From Heliocidaris erythrogramma (lineage: Eukaryota > Echinodermata > Echinoidea > Camarodonta > Echinometridae): a stretch of DNA of 64,000 nt. The stretch's first letter is position 1, and each line of letters starts with the position of its first letter. The notes beneath the pieces were generated by a model. That model saw only the letters and a program-made list of their open reading frames with translations, did no database searches and had not been told where the DNA came from. The DNA lies in contig CM046861.1 of the NCBI GenBank assembly GCA_025617745.1, positions 10,770,244 through 10,834,243 of the forward strand, given 5' to 3'. A program made the translations under genes and the position numbers. Positions 11,206 through 20,428 of this stretch are shown here, piece by piece.

Positions 11206-11400
11206 GGACAACCAAACAATTTTGTGGCTTTATCTACATAATTTAGGAGAGCGTGGATGGTGCTGTGTTTTTATAAATCCAAATTGGGAGTTTGTTAATA
11301 TGTGGATTTAAGAAAGTTCTAACAAAAATTAATCTTTCAAAAGAGTAATGAAATAGGACGATAATTGCCAGCATCAAGGGCATCCTTTTTTAACAAAGTA
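11206..11400 (-). pseudogene. LINE reverse transcriptase fragment (fingers region)
   Basis: Minus-strand pieces in three frames are collinear with LINE RT: LKKDALDAGNYRPISLL, then FERLIF, then QFGF, then KHSTIHALLNYVDKATKLF. NYRPISLL and QFGFRKxHST are standard RT landmarks. Two frame changes and the missing remainder show it is dead. It lies between the satellite and repeat R copy 2. Confidence 0.75.
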
Positions 11401-11975
11401 ATAACACGCCATTGGCAGTTGTCTTCTTCTGAAGGTCCTCTAATTCGAATAAAACACATATTCCATGACCCTTGCAAACACTATGCAATACCTGTAATGG
11501 CAGTGTTGGCATAGTGTTTGTAGGGACAAAAATAAATGTCATTAATTTGTTGCTATTATACTCCCTTTGGAGTACAAAATCAAACCCCCAAACCGTTTGG
11601 TCCAATTTCGTTACGTTTTTGACATATTAATTTTGTAATCATTATGTTCGATTTATCGGGGGATCCTCCCCCCCCCCCCCCCCCCTTGATATAAATTATC
11701 CGAGCCCCCTAAAGCACAAAAATGCTATATCTCCGCTATTCATTGGCTAATCTCTATGACAATTTCGGAGAGACTGATTTATCATCAACTTTCAAAAAAA
11801 TTGTATTTTGTTCATGTTAAACCATTATTGTCATGATGGCGGTCATTTTTCACCGTTGAGGGCGCTATGTACAATGGTGAAAACAAATCCGTAGTAGCGC
11901 TGAACTATGGCCGATTTTGACCGCCCCAACGACAGTTTATATTCTTCTGAAAGTCCACTGATTTGAATAAAACAC
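11400..11975 (-). repeat. Dispersed repeat R, copy 2 (inverted)
   Basis: In reverse complement this reads CAGTGGACTTTCAGAAGAA, GTCGTTGGGGCGGTCAAAAT, a poly-G run, CCCCCGATAAATCGAACATA and ACGGTTTGGGGGTTTGAT, the same order as copy 1. Copies 1 and 2 therefore face each other around the satellite array. Confidence 0.7.
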
Positions 11976-12901
11976 ATCTTGTCAAAATCCATGATCTCTA
12001 AAATAGAATCACTTATGTTCACATATTGTAAGTCAAAATGCAGTAGTCTCTAAAAAATGATACTAAAACTACTTGTACAGTGTGTAACCTATACGATACT
12101 TGTACCGTACGATGAAATAAAACCTAGTAATTATAAACAGTAATACATAATTTCCTTAACGACACAATCATGTGAATAGAGAAGCATATTTTTTCTAGGA
12201 AACACACAGGCAGAACATACAGGCACAGACACGCACCCACCCCCACCCCACACACACGCACATCACAATTGAGTTAAGTGATAAACTTCTTGCAAAATTT
12301 TACAGCATTGATACATTTGTAAATGTTTAAATAAAGACATCAAAAGTTGGCAAAATATATTGTATAGTACAGTATATACCTACATGTACTTTATATGATG
12401 ATATTGCAACCAAAAGCAATTATGAATATTTCAGTATATTCTATAATTCTAATGGACATTTCAGTAAAGCTTTCATTTGTGCCTAGATCCAAGAACTGTA
12501 GTACAAAATGTTTACTATGTTGGTCTGCCATGTTTCAAAAACTGGAATGTCAGTCTGTAGCAAAAAAATCAAATCACATATTTACAAACCACACATCTCT
12601 AAAAGAACAGAACTCACATAGATACACGAAGTTCCCCAATGTAGTTCCCTGAAGTATAATAAATCGCTTCTGTTCACATATTCTAAGTCAAAATGCAACA
12701 TGTCTCTACTAAAAATAAATAATACTAAAATTATTAGAACATGTACATCTAATCTACAAAACCTAGATCTAGGACAATTCAGACAACTGAAACAACAAAA
12801 TATTAATCAACATGGTTTAAACAAACTGACCTTTGTGAATTATCATGCATGCTACCTTGTGCTTCATGCTTTAATGTTCACTTGATTCACCTACACTTTG
12901 C
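11976..12901. other. Gene-free stretch with a diverged local duplication
   Basis: About 90 bp near 12003-12090 (ATGTTCACATATTGTAAGTC...) reappears, diverged, at about 12668-12760 (CTGTTCACATATTCTAAGTC...). No gene seen. A CA-rich tract lies near 12220-12260. Confidence 0.5.
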
Positions 12902-13578
12902 TCAATTTTCCATTAGCTTTTCTGCTATCAAATTGTCACAAAATTCCCTGTATCTGTCTGCATCATTGGAATGTAAAAATATAAAGGATCCATGTGAATT
13001 CTTACCCTTCCTTAGGAGGTCTAACTTCCCCGTTTTAACTAGCCAATATATCAGAATAATATCAATATAAATCACACAAACATTGTTCTCTACTTCAAAG
13101 TGATTGTGAACAGCACAGAAATGTAAAAAGGTATCCATTTCTTCATTTGTAACAACAAAATGATTGTTATGTATTGGAATGGAGCTACCTCTCTTTGAAA
13201 CATGCGCTGCCCAGAAGCGAGATGTGTCCGACATTCCAAGCATGGTGCAATTCAAATTCAATGGTTCTGCTTCTACATATTGATATTCAGAAGCTAATTC
13301 CATCTCTTCCATGATGTCATACCTAGTCATTCCTTCAACTTTATTCACAAGGGAAAATAATGCTGGGTCAACAATGTTTGCTTCTCTTGGTACTAAACTG
13401 GAATAGTGTGCCTCAGACAAGTGTCCTAGCAAAAGCATAGGCATTTCACGAACATCGGTACTTGAAGGAGATAGTTATTTCAACATTAAAAATGTTGACC
13501 ACGGACACTAAAATTAGTTCGTCCCCCATACACCATCCCTAGCCATGTTCGCCAAATATCCATCCCAGTCTTCATTCA
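12902..13578 (-). pseudogene. OTU-type cysteine protease remnant, C-terminal domain of the integrase gene
   Basis: The upstream exon ends with TPGDGNC, the usual catalytic Asp-Gly-Asn-Cys start of an OTU domain. Collinear pieces continue in shifted frames: WDGYLANMARDGVWG, then VSVVNIFNVEITI, then MPMLLLGHLSEAHYSSL, whose GHxxExHYxSL carries the OTU catalytic His region. At least three frame changes separate these blocks, between about 13440 and 13600. The final 180-codon frame (13444 down to 12902) is open but is cut off from the Cys. OTU proteases cleave ubiquitin-like modifiers. Such domains are reported as C-terminal additions in some Ginger-type transposons, which fits this position. The gene is dead at this domain unless sequencing errors explain the shifts. 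Confidence 0.65.
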
Positions 13579-14430
13579 AAATCCATGCTTGCATGTGAGT
13601 CCCATCAGGACAATTCCCAGACAATTCCCATCACCTGGTGTTCTCGGCTCTTCATACTCAAGCCCTGCCTTTTGTATGTTTATATCTAAGTTTCTCTCAT
13701 TGTTTTGAGGGGATAGATTTGATGTCATCAGATGAAGATCCTTTGAAAAATCTCCCAAAAACCTCCCTAGTAAATCGGGTGAAGATAGATTATATGTGCA
13801 AGTGGAAAATGTTGAAGGAATTTCTGATGTTGTGTCCTGTAATGTCATTGAAGACTGTTGAGATGTAGACGGTTGTTCGGCTGAAGAAGGCTGCTGCGCA
13901 AAGAACCTGTGATGGCGACACGTTTTTGCTTGCTTTTCGCAGCAGGCAGCATTCATTTTGAATCTGCAATGTAATGCCTGCCTCCTTCTACAGTCATCAT
14001 TCTTGCACGTGCATTTCAGTTTTGTTTTAGAGTGTCCGCTAGCTTGTATCTGTTTGTCCTTTTCCTGGGCTCTGGTTAGTGATGTGATGTTATTGGCACT
14101 GACACAATCAATGCAGTCTTTCCCAGCGTCGACATATTTTACTTTGTACCGATATGTTTCGCGATTGACACCAATAATTTCAGCTTTATACACCAACGGC
14201 TTATGTAATGGTTTTCCACCGCGAATCACACTGCATCTTTTGTCCTTTACTCGAAGGAAAACCTTCTCTCCTACTTCATAGGAAGAAGGAGGGTTCTTCC
14301 GTACATTCCTCTGGACCATGTATGAGGATGACTGGTCAGCCTTTTTCTTTGCCTTGGAACGAATTTCGTGATGTTGTTCAAAGTGTTTTTGAGCATCTTC
14401 CGCATTGCCTTCAGCAAATAATACATCTTC
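13576..14430 (-). CDS. Integrase-like gene, 3' exon (C-terminal integrase part, Cys-rich region)
   Basis: The acceptor on the minus strand is CTTGTGTTATTGCAG, and the exon begins GAAGATGTA at 14430. It continues in phase 0 from exon 15714-15847. The first 120 codons give an integrase tail: EVGEKVFLRVKD, then VYKAEIIGVNRETYRYKVKY, an SH3-like DNA-binding fold typical of GIN/Ginger and retroviral-type integrases. A Cys/His-rich segment follows (CTCKNDDC, then ALHCRF, CCEKQAKTCRHH), possibly zinc-binding. After that comes a Ser/Gln-rich linker and EEPRTPGDGNC, the start of an OTU domain. The stop at 13576-13578 is caused by a frame change within the OTU part. I know no symbol for it. It could be a domesticated integrase or a resident Ginger-type transposon; decay favours the latter. 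Confidence 0.7.
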   Translation of the reverse strand, partial: EDVLFAEGNAEDAQKHFEQHHEIRSKAKKKADQSSSYMVQRNVRKNPPSSYEVGEKVFLRVKDKRCSVIRGGKPLHKPLVYKAEIIGVNRETYRYKVKYVDAGKDCIDCVSANNITSLTRAQEKDKQIQASGHSKTKLKCTCKNDDCRRRQALHCRFKMNAACCEKQAKTCRHHRFFAQQPSSAEQPSTSQQSSMTLQDTTSEIPSTFSTCTYNLSSPDLLGRFLGDFSKDLHLMTSNLSPQNNERNLDINIQKAGLEYEEPRTPGDGNCLGIVLMGLTCKHGF

Positions 14431-14529
14431 CTGCAATAACACAAGATAGGGACAAAATAAATTACAATACATCAAGACAGTCTGCTCTTATGTTTTAGAA
14501 TTATACCTGAATACCCATAAAACAGAAAA

Positions 14530-15440
14530 CAAGAGACCCTCAGCCAATGTCTGATTAAAATCTGATCGCACAAAATCAATGAAGAAGTGCTCTGATCTTA
14601 AGGAACCTCTTGGGCCCAAATAGGGCCACCCAAGGACACCATGTAAACAAATTTGATTGTTCAGTGCTCATGGTAATTATCTGTCGCATAATATTTAGCT
14701 CTGTCATTCTAAAGAAGAGTTTTGAAAAGTAACTACTCTTTGGGCAGTCTGATCACACAAGAGATCACCTTAATATCCTATTTTGCCCATAAAAAATGTT
14801 ATGCTGTACTGCAGGGATAATTCCTGCAATGTTTGGTTAACATCTGATCATGTAATCACAAGGAATTTGCAAAACTGTCAAAAAAGTGTTCTGAACTTAA
14901 TTAGGCCCCTCTCAGGCGCAATTGGGGCCACCATAGGGATGATTCCTCTCAAGTTTGGTTAAAGTCTGATCATTAAATCACAAGGAAACGATGAATAAGT
15001 GAAAAATGCACTGAAGCTGAGGCCCACTTGGGCCCGAATGGGGTTACCCTGGGACACCCCATTAACAAACTTGATTCTTCACTGTTCAAGATACTTATCT
15101 GTGCCAAATCTTAGCTCTGTCATTTCTGGTTTTAAAGCAGAAAATCTATGAAAATTAGCTACATGTACCTTTTGCTCATTTGGGCCCCACCAGAGGGCCA
15201 CCTGATGGGCAATGGTGCACATAGATCAACAAATCAAGATTACATTACCCTATGGATTATTCCTGTTCAGTTTGGTTAAAATCTGTGCGTGAAATAACAA
15301 GGAAATGATGTGAACAAAGTGCAATGAACTTGAGGCTCCCCTTGGACACAAATGGGGCTATCCTGGGACACCTCATGAACAAACTTGATCCTTCACTGTT
15401 CATGGTACTTTTCTTTTGCAAAATCTTTAGTTTGTTAATC
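14530..15440. repeat. Old diverged array related to the 331-bp satellite, inside the integrase intron
   Basis: Three or more imperfect units contain words such as GGGCCCAAATAGGGCCACC, CATGAACAAACTTGATCCTT, ATCTTAGCTCTGTCATT and GGGATGATTCCTCTCAAGTT. Their order matches the unit at 9.5-11.1 kb, but with heavy divergence and indels. It lies between exons 15714-15847 and 13576-14430. Confidence 0.7.
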
Positions 15441-15713
15441 GAGCTAAAAATCCCAGGACAATTTGTGTACACAAAACTTTACATAATGTGGCCCTTTTGG
15501 CTCCTACATGTGCCTGCATGGGCCTTCCATTTACTGCAACCCACATTTTTCCTTTTTTGAACACTGCAAGTTGGTAGGTTGGGGAAAATGGTGGGGTGGG
15601 GAAAGTGGTGGGGTGGGGAAATGGCCTGCTCTGAGAGTGCCTTTTGAATATTTGGGGGTAAAAAATCATTGTATTGGATCAATATCAAATGTATGTTTTA
15701 TTACTCTACCCAC

Positions 15714-15847
15714 CTCTAACGTCTGGCCCTCCGGAAGATACTCCATCTCAACTGCAATATCTTCTGGCGCACAATCCTGACCAACTTGCATCATGTTGAC
15801 TTCACGATTGGATTTACGACCGTAGAATATCTCAAAAGGGGACATTC
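15714..15847 (-). CDS. Integrase-like gene, middle exon
   Basis: 134 nt. The acceptor is TTTGTTTATTCAG before 15847 and the donor is GTGGGTAG after 15714. Joined to the 1-nt overhang of the upstream exon it reads GMSPFEIFYGRKSN, followed by an acidic stretch ending LPEGQTLE. SPFExxYGRxxN is the conserved C-terminal edge of the integrase core (rve). It ends exactly on a codon and continues in phase into the exon at 14430. Phase agreement at both ends is strong support. Confidence 0.8.
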
Positions 15848-15984
15848 CTGAATAAACAAAGAACAGTAACTTTTCAGGATCATTCTACATAAATATGTTT
15901 AAGATCCTGGGCCATGTTATATCGAACGATAAAATCGATTTAATTACCACACAAACTGCCATAGACTTTTAAAATTATGTTTCA
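15848..15984. other. Intron sequence
   Basis: Short intronic stretch of the integrase-like gene. Nothing recognisable. Confidence 0.4.
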
Positions 15985-16415
15985 TTCGAATCAGTGGACA
16001 TTCATCAGAAGATAATTGCCGTTGGCGCAGTCAAAATTGGCCATACATAGTTCGGAGATATTAAGGATTTATGCTCATTGTACTGCATAGCGCCATCATA
16101 GGCGAAAAATGAAAATTTCTGTTAAAAATATGTTTTGATATGAATAGTGGAGATATTTATATATCTCCACTATTCATATTAAAACATAATTTTGCCCTTT
16201 TGAGCAAATTTTGCCCTTTTGAGATCATTTGTGCAAGAAAATTCTAATGGATAAAAATTAAGCATTGTCGCGGAGGCATACAGTCTGCATCGCGACATTT
16301 CTAGTTTTAAAATAGAAAATGTGATTAAAAAATTATTATCTGGAAAATGCAATAGTAATTGAACTAAATGGTTTCGGGTTTGATTGTGTACCCCAAACCG
16401 AGTATAATAACCAAC
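15985..16415 (+). repeat. Dispersed repeat R, copy 3, with an inserted palindrome
   Basis: It starts AATCAGTGGACATTCATCAG, then TTGCCGTTGGCGCAGTCAAA, and ends near GGTTTCGGGTTTGATTGTGT. Inside, 16132-16185 forms a nearly perfect 54-bp palindrome (ATATGAATAGTGGAGATAT and its complement) that is absent from the equivalent place in copies 1 and 2. Confidence 0.7.
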
Positions 16416-16429
16416 AAGAGACCCGCGGG

Positions 16430-16986
16430 TCTAGCGCTCACCGAGCACACGCAATCACATATATTGCGCAACTTGGGCTACGCCCATCGGTGCACGCCCA
16501 TCATTTGTACAACTTTAAGTTCCCTGCCCATATAGATGTTCCCTGCCAAATTTGGTCGAAATATGATGAATGATTTTCAAGAAGAAGATGAAAGTGTAAG
16601 AATTCAACCCAGGACCCCCCCCCCCCCCCCCTTTGGACGATGCCCACCATTTGTACACCATGAAAACCGGCACATACTTTACCCATCGCGTAATATACCA
16701 AGTTATTTATATTAATTATGCTAATGTATGCATAAAATGCTGCATTTAGCCAAACATTGGACAATAACGCTAAAAGAACCTTAATTGTCGGTGTAAATGT
16801 TCTTTAAAGCATTCTAATGAGATTTAAAAAAAAAACCATTTCTCATGTATTTTATTGTTTTATTAATTTCTTAGTTTTCCAAGCTTTTTGGGTTTTTGGC
16901 AGAAATGTTCACAGGACCTTCAAGTATAATTATGGTAAAATTAATGAATTTCAGCCAATGGAAGCCAAGCTTTATGAATAAAGTGA
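16430..16986. other. Intron sequence with a satellite relic
   Basis: About 16500-16610 carries TTCCCTGCCAAATTTGGTCG and AAGAAGAAGATGAAAGTGTA, a single degenerate piece of the 331-bp satellite, ending in a poly-C run. The remainder is AT-rich and unassigned. Confidence 0.45.
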
Positions 16987-17112
16987 ACAGTAGTACAGTA
17001 ACAGCAGCAGTAGTAGTAGTAGCAGCAGTAGTAATAGGAGTAGGAGTATTTTAGTAGCAGAAGTAAGTAGTACTAGTAGTAGTAGAAGCAGTAAGTATTA
17101 TTATTATTATTT

Positions 17113-17144
<32 letters not shown>

Positions 17145-17495
17145 GGTAGTAGTAGTAGTGGTAGCAGGCAGTAGAAGTACCATCAGTAGTAGTAGTAGTG
17201 AGCAGCAGTAAATAGTAGTAGTAGTAGTAGTAATAGAGGTAGTAGTAGTAGTAGCAGCAGCAGTACCAGTAGTAGCAGTAGAAGTAGCATTAGTAGTAGT
17301 AATGTAGTAGTAGTAGCAATATGTATTATTAGCAGCAGTAAGTAGTAGTAGTAGTAGTAGTAGTAGTAATAGGTGTAGAAGTCGTAGTAGCAGTAGTGAT
17401 AGAGGTAGAAGTAGTATTAGTAGGAGCAATAAGTAGTAGTAGTACATGTAGTAGTAGTAGTAGTCATAGTAGCAGAAGTAAGTAGTAGCAGAAGT

Positions 17496-17530
<35 letters not shown>

Positions 17531-17716
17531 ATAGAGGTAGAAGTAGTAGTAGTAGGAGCAAGAAGTAAGTAGTACTAGTAGTAGTAGTAGCAGCAGTAAG
17601 TATTAGTAGTAGCAGTAGTAGTAGAAGCAGTAGTAGTAGTAGCAGTAGTAGTAGTAGCAGTAGTAGTAGTAGCAGTAGTAGTAGTAGCAGTAGTACGTCG
17701 TCGTCATACAGTAGTA
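16987..17716. repeat. (AGT)n-type trinucleotide tract, about 730 bp
   Basis: Interrupted AGT/AGC/AGA triplets run continuously to within 60 bp of the 17774 donor. The opposite strand gives long poly-Leu, poly-Thr and poly-Tyr frames, which I regard as artefacts of the repeat. Confidence 0.95.
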
Positions 17717-17773
17717 GATCGATTGGCTTGAAGCACAGCAGCAGGAATATGTAAATAAATTCAGTAGGCTTAC

Positions 17774-17915
17774 CTATGGAACTGTGATGACCTTCATTGT
17801 ACAACCTTTCCACATTTTCAAGGGAGTCAGCCCAAACAAAACACTCGTCTTCCAGGCAAAACTCTTCAAGGATCAGCCTTAATTTTGATTTCCAGGTTGG
17901 ATGGCTTCGCTCCAA
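17774..17915 (-). CDS. Integrase-like gene, upstream exon
   Basis: 142 nt. The acceptor is TTTCTCCATGCAG and the donor is GTAAGCC at 17773. It encodes a start of LERSHPTWKSKLR and ends FVWADSLENVERLYNEGHHSSIG, with the last Gly codon split across the junction with the exon at 15847. The YNxxxHxxxG/SPFE arrangement is the C-terminal edge of a DDE integrase core. The DDE residues must lie in earlier exons, which I cannot find between 18 and 19 kb. A 108-bp copy of the trinucleotide array sits just upstream. Confidence 0.75.
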
Positions 17916-17954
17916 CTGCATGGAGAAATTTTCAAAATAAAAAATCCAAAGAAA

Positions 17955-18184
17955 TTAATATAATACTGACAAGAATCAAATCACTAATTTATTAAAATTG
18001 TTCTAAATATTACAAGTAGTAGTAGTAGTAGTAGTAGTAATAGGTGTAGAAGTCGTAGTAGCAGTAGTGATAGAGGTAGAAGTAGTATTAGTAGGAGCAA
18101 TAAGTAGTAGTAGTACTACTTAGTTAATATAATACTGACAAGAATCAAATCACTAATTTATTAAAATTGTTCTAAATATTACAA
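17955..18184. repeat. 61-bp direct repeats flanking a copied piece of the trinucleotide array
   Basis: 17955-18015 and 18124-18184 are identical over most of 61 bp (TTAATATAATACTGACAAGA...). The DNA between them (18016-18123) is a copy of about 17340-17447, including its non-repeat interruptions such as AGGTGTAGAAGTCGTAGTAG. This looks like a templated insertion with a long target duplication. Confidence 0.85.
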
Positions 18185-19053
18185 TAATATTACTAAAGAG
18201 GTATCAATTCAAACCAAATATACTTGTGGATGTGAGACATGGATGTTTGTACTCTATTGCAGATATCTTCCATCCTTCATCTTATGAAGAAACTAAGGCC
18301 CCCCCCCCCCCCCCCCAAAAAAAAAAAAAAAAAAAAAAAAAAATGTTGCATTGGAGTAACGGGTCACTGAAAAATAGGGTAGGTAGGTTGGGATATTTTT
18401 TTTGTGTGTGTGTGTAGTAATGCAGCGGGTTCTGTCCGAAACACTTCCGGGTTTTTGCGCTCACGATCGCAATAAAAAAAAATACTTGATATCGATAGCA
18501 AAAAAACATAGGGTCAGACGGGTTACGCCAATGCAACAATTTTTTTGGGGGCCTAAACAATTTTTGGGGGGCCTAAACAAGTCTGCACGGTTCCTTAATT
18601 TGGAGAAACAAATTTATTATATTTACGTGGTTTTAACTTGTGGGGCCTTTCCCTTGGCAATCATGGGTACCACATACAACCTTTTAACATCTGAATTTGG
18701 ATCCATTACATCAGTACGATTCATGATGATCATTCTTATTTATTTAAAATGTCAAATTCTGACGACGCATTTTCGCAATCAATATAAAAAGAATATATGA
18801 ATGGATTTCGTCTGACTTAATGCAAACATGCCTATAATAATTATATGCATTAATCCTTACAACTTGAGAATTTTTAAAATCCTCCCACCACAATTTTAAA
18901 CACTGCCTTTTATACAGATCATAATTGTTTATATAGATAGTTCTATATAGGGTCTAGGGTCTATAGACTATACTATGGTAAGACCTCTCTAGGGCCACCT
19001 TTTAAACATTAAATTACAGAAAATTAAATAATATCAAACTAAATCAAACTTAC
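18185..19053. other. Gene-free stretch
   Basis: Contains a poly-C/poly-A run (18299-18343) and a tandem pair of TTTTTGGGGGCCTAAACAA near 18540-18580. No integrase exon or other coding signal was found here. Confidence 0.45.
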
Positions 19054-19334
19054 TGTAGATTCTTCTGGCTTGCTTGGGTCAGTACTGTCAAGACTGTTGT
19101 TGTGGCAGGATGAACATCACCCAGAATCTCCATAATCTGCGCCAGTCCATCAGCATCTCCACCCCCGCAGTCAGTTGGCTCTGGCTCTGACTTTGGCTCT
19201 GCTGGGGTCGGTGGGGAAGATTCCGAGTGGGAGCGATCTGGTGGTGGTATTGGTAGACTCCGGCCCGTACGAATCAACACCAAGGCCAGGCCCACAAAAA
19301 ACCAGAACAAGGCTTTCCAATTCATTATCATCAT
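19054..19334 (-). CDS. Possible first exon with signal/TM segment and Pro-rich stretch
   Basis: The ATG at 19334 opens a frame with a hydrophobic N-terminus (ALFWFFVGLALVLI), then a Ser/Pro/Glu-rich region. The frame ends just past a donor-like GTAAGTTT at 19053. If spliced, the exon ends one base short of a codon. That does not fit the integrase exon at 17915 (phase 0), so it is either a separate gene or needs an unseen exon. No domain recognised. Confidence 0.3.
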
Positions 19335-19838
19335 TAAATCATAGCATGAGTATGCCTAGAATTAAGAACGATACGATAACTACTTGAAATATCTACAGTC
19401 AACAGGCAGGCAGGCCGAACGACCCAGCACGACAGCAGCTCAGAGGGCCGGGGAGGTTCGGGGGCGAGGCTTGCTACTTACTCGGCGGGCTGCCGCAGAA
19501 TGAGAACTCGACGATCACGAGCTCGCGACCACATTACTAGTACTGAGAACTGTGTGCATATATGTACTTTGTGATACAGGGATCGCACACACCCCGCACG
19601 CATGTACAATACGCGTGCACTGTGTGTACGTTTTTGCGGAACTCTTTTCTACTCAGCTAGGCTGCAATTCGCGGTTTTGCACCAATTCGCGCTTTTGCAC
19701 CTTCACAGGCGCGGCTAGGTAGCAAATGCGAGGCTAGCCAGCTGCTAGGCTAGGCGCGAGCTGGCTTGCTAGTCCTATAGCCGCTAGGCCATCATCATGG
19801 CTCATGCGCCGTACAAAATATACAATGTACAACTTCAA
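19335..19838. other. GC-rich stretch with GCTAGG-rich and reversed GGTGCAAAACCGCGAATT repeats
   Basis: About 19664-19716 is the reverse complement of the 6568-6604 repeat pair. GCTAGG-type words are dense at 19710-19795, ending next to the foldback element. It could be a CpG-rich promoter for the candidate exon at 19334, but I see no TATA box. Confidence 0.4.
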
Positions 19839-19932
19839 GGCCAAAAGTAGCCTTTACCAACGGCGAGTGAGCGCGATAATATTACTGTGGCTGCAAGGGA
19901 GACTAGCTGCAATGTGGGCAGCTTGCTGCTCA

Positions 19933-20428
19933 CCGCCTTTATCCACCCGTAACGCAATCAATATTCATGTATTCATCGTCCTCCGTACCCGGTGGCTAAG
20001 GCCGGACCATCAAAGTACTGCCGTTCACGAAGGAAATCGCAACACAAAGGAATCGCTTCGTAAATGGCACTTTTGCCAAAACCAGTGGGTAGTGCTATGA
20101 ATAAATCCTTCCCCGCAAGAACATTTCTTATCGCAGTCTCCTGTAATTCCTTGAATTTTTCACCTGGAATCTTCAATTTGCTGGCAGCATATTTCAAACT
20201 ATCGTGAAGAAGATCGTCGAAGCTGGTGGAACTCGCCATTTTGGATAAAGCAGGGTGAAACGTCACGATCAATCACGTGACAAAAAAATTTGCATGATGA
20301 GTTTACCTCGGTGTTCGTGATTGGTTACTTTCTCTAGAGGGAATTTAATATGTAATCAGAAAACGACGCAGATTTCAATGGTCAAGATAAAAACAACAAC
20401 AACCCGCGTTACGGGTGGATAAAGGCGG
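19933..20428. mobile_element. 496-bp unit with perfect 23-bp inverted repeats carrying a RecQ-like fragment
   Basis: 19933-19955 (CCGCCTTTATCCACCCGTAA then CGC) is the exact complement of 20406-20428. It interrupts the left arm of the larger foldback. The matching place in the right arm (about 21775-21785) is continuous, so this unit was inserted there, or lost from the right arm. The cargo is the helicase fragment below. A target duplication cannot be fixed because the ends share CCGCC with the host. Confidence 0.75.
19973..20239 (-). pseudogene. RecQ-like DNA helicase, N-terminal fragment inside a transposon
   Basis: From the ATG at 20239 the frame begins MASSTSFDDLLHDSL and continues FKELQETAIRNVLAGKDLF, then ALPTGFGKS, a Walker A motif, then AIYEAIPLCCDFL. 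The Q-type upstream motif plus a motif I reading LPTGxGKS is characteristic of RecQ-family superfamily-2 helicases. The frame ends about 25 residues after motif I, next to the inverted repeat. The DEAH box and all later motifs are absent, so it cannot be an active helicase. The codon frame is clean to the break. It may be the remnant of an autonomous element that encodes a helicase, or a captured host exon. Confidence 0.7.

Noticed and set aside
17073-17700. Long minus-strand frame of poly-Leu, poly-Thr and poly-Tyr
   Set aside because: It is a reading of the AGT trinucleotide tract. Only the last part (17774-17915) is a real exon, and its splice donor precedes the repeat.
19054-19334. Joining the signal/TM exon directly to the integrase exon at 17915
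   Set aside because: The phases do not match (the exon ends one base short of a codon, while the next exon starts in phase 0), so a direct join gives an early stop.
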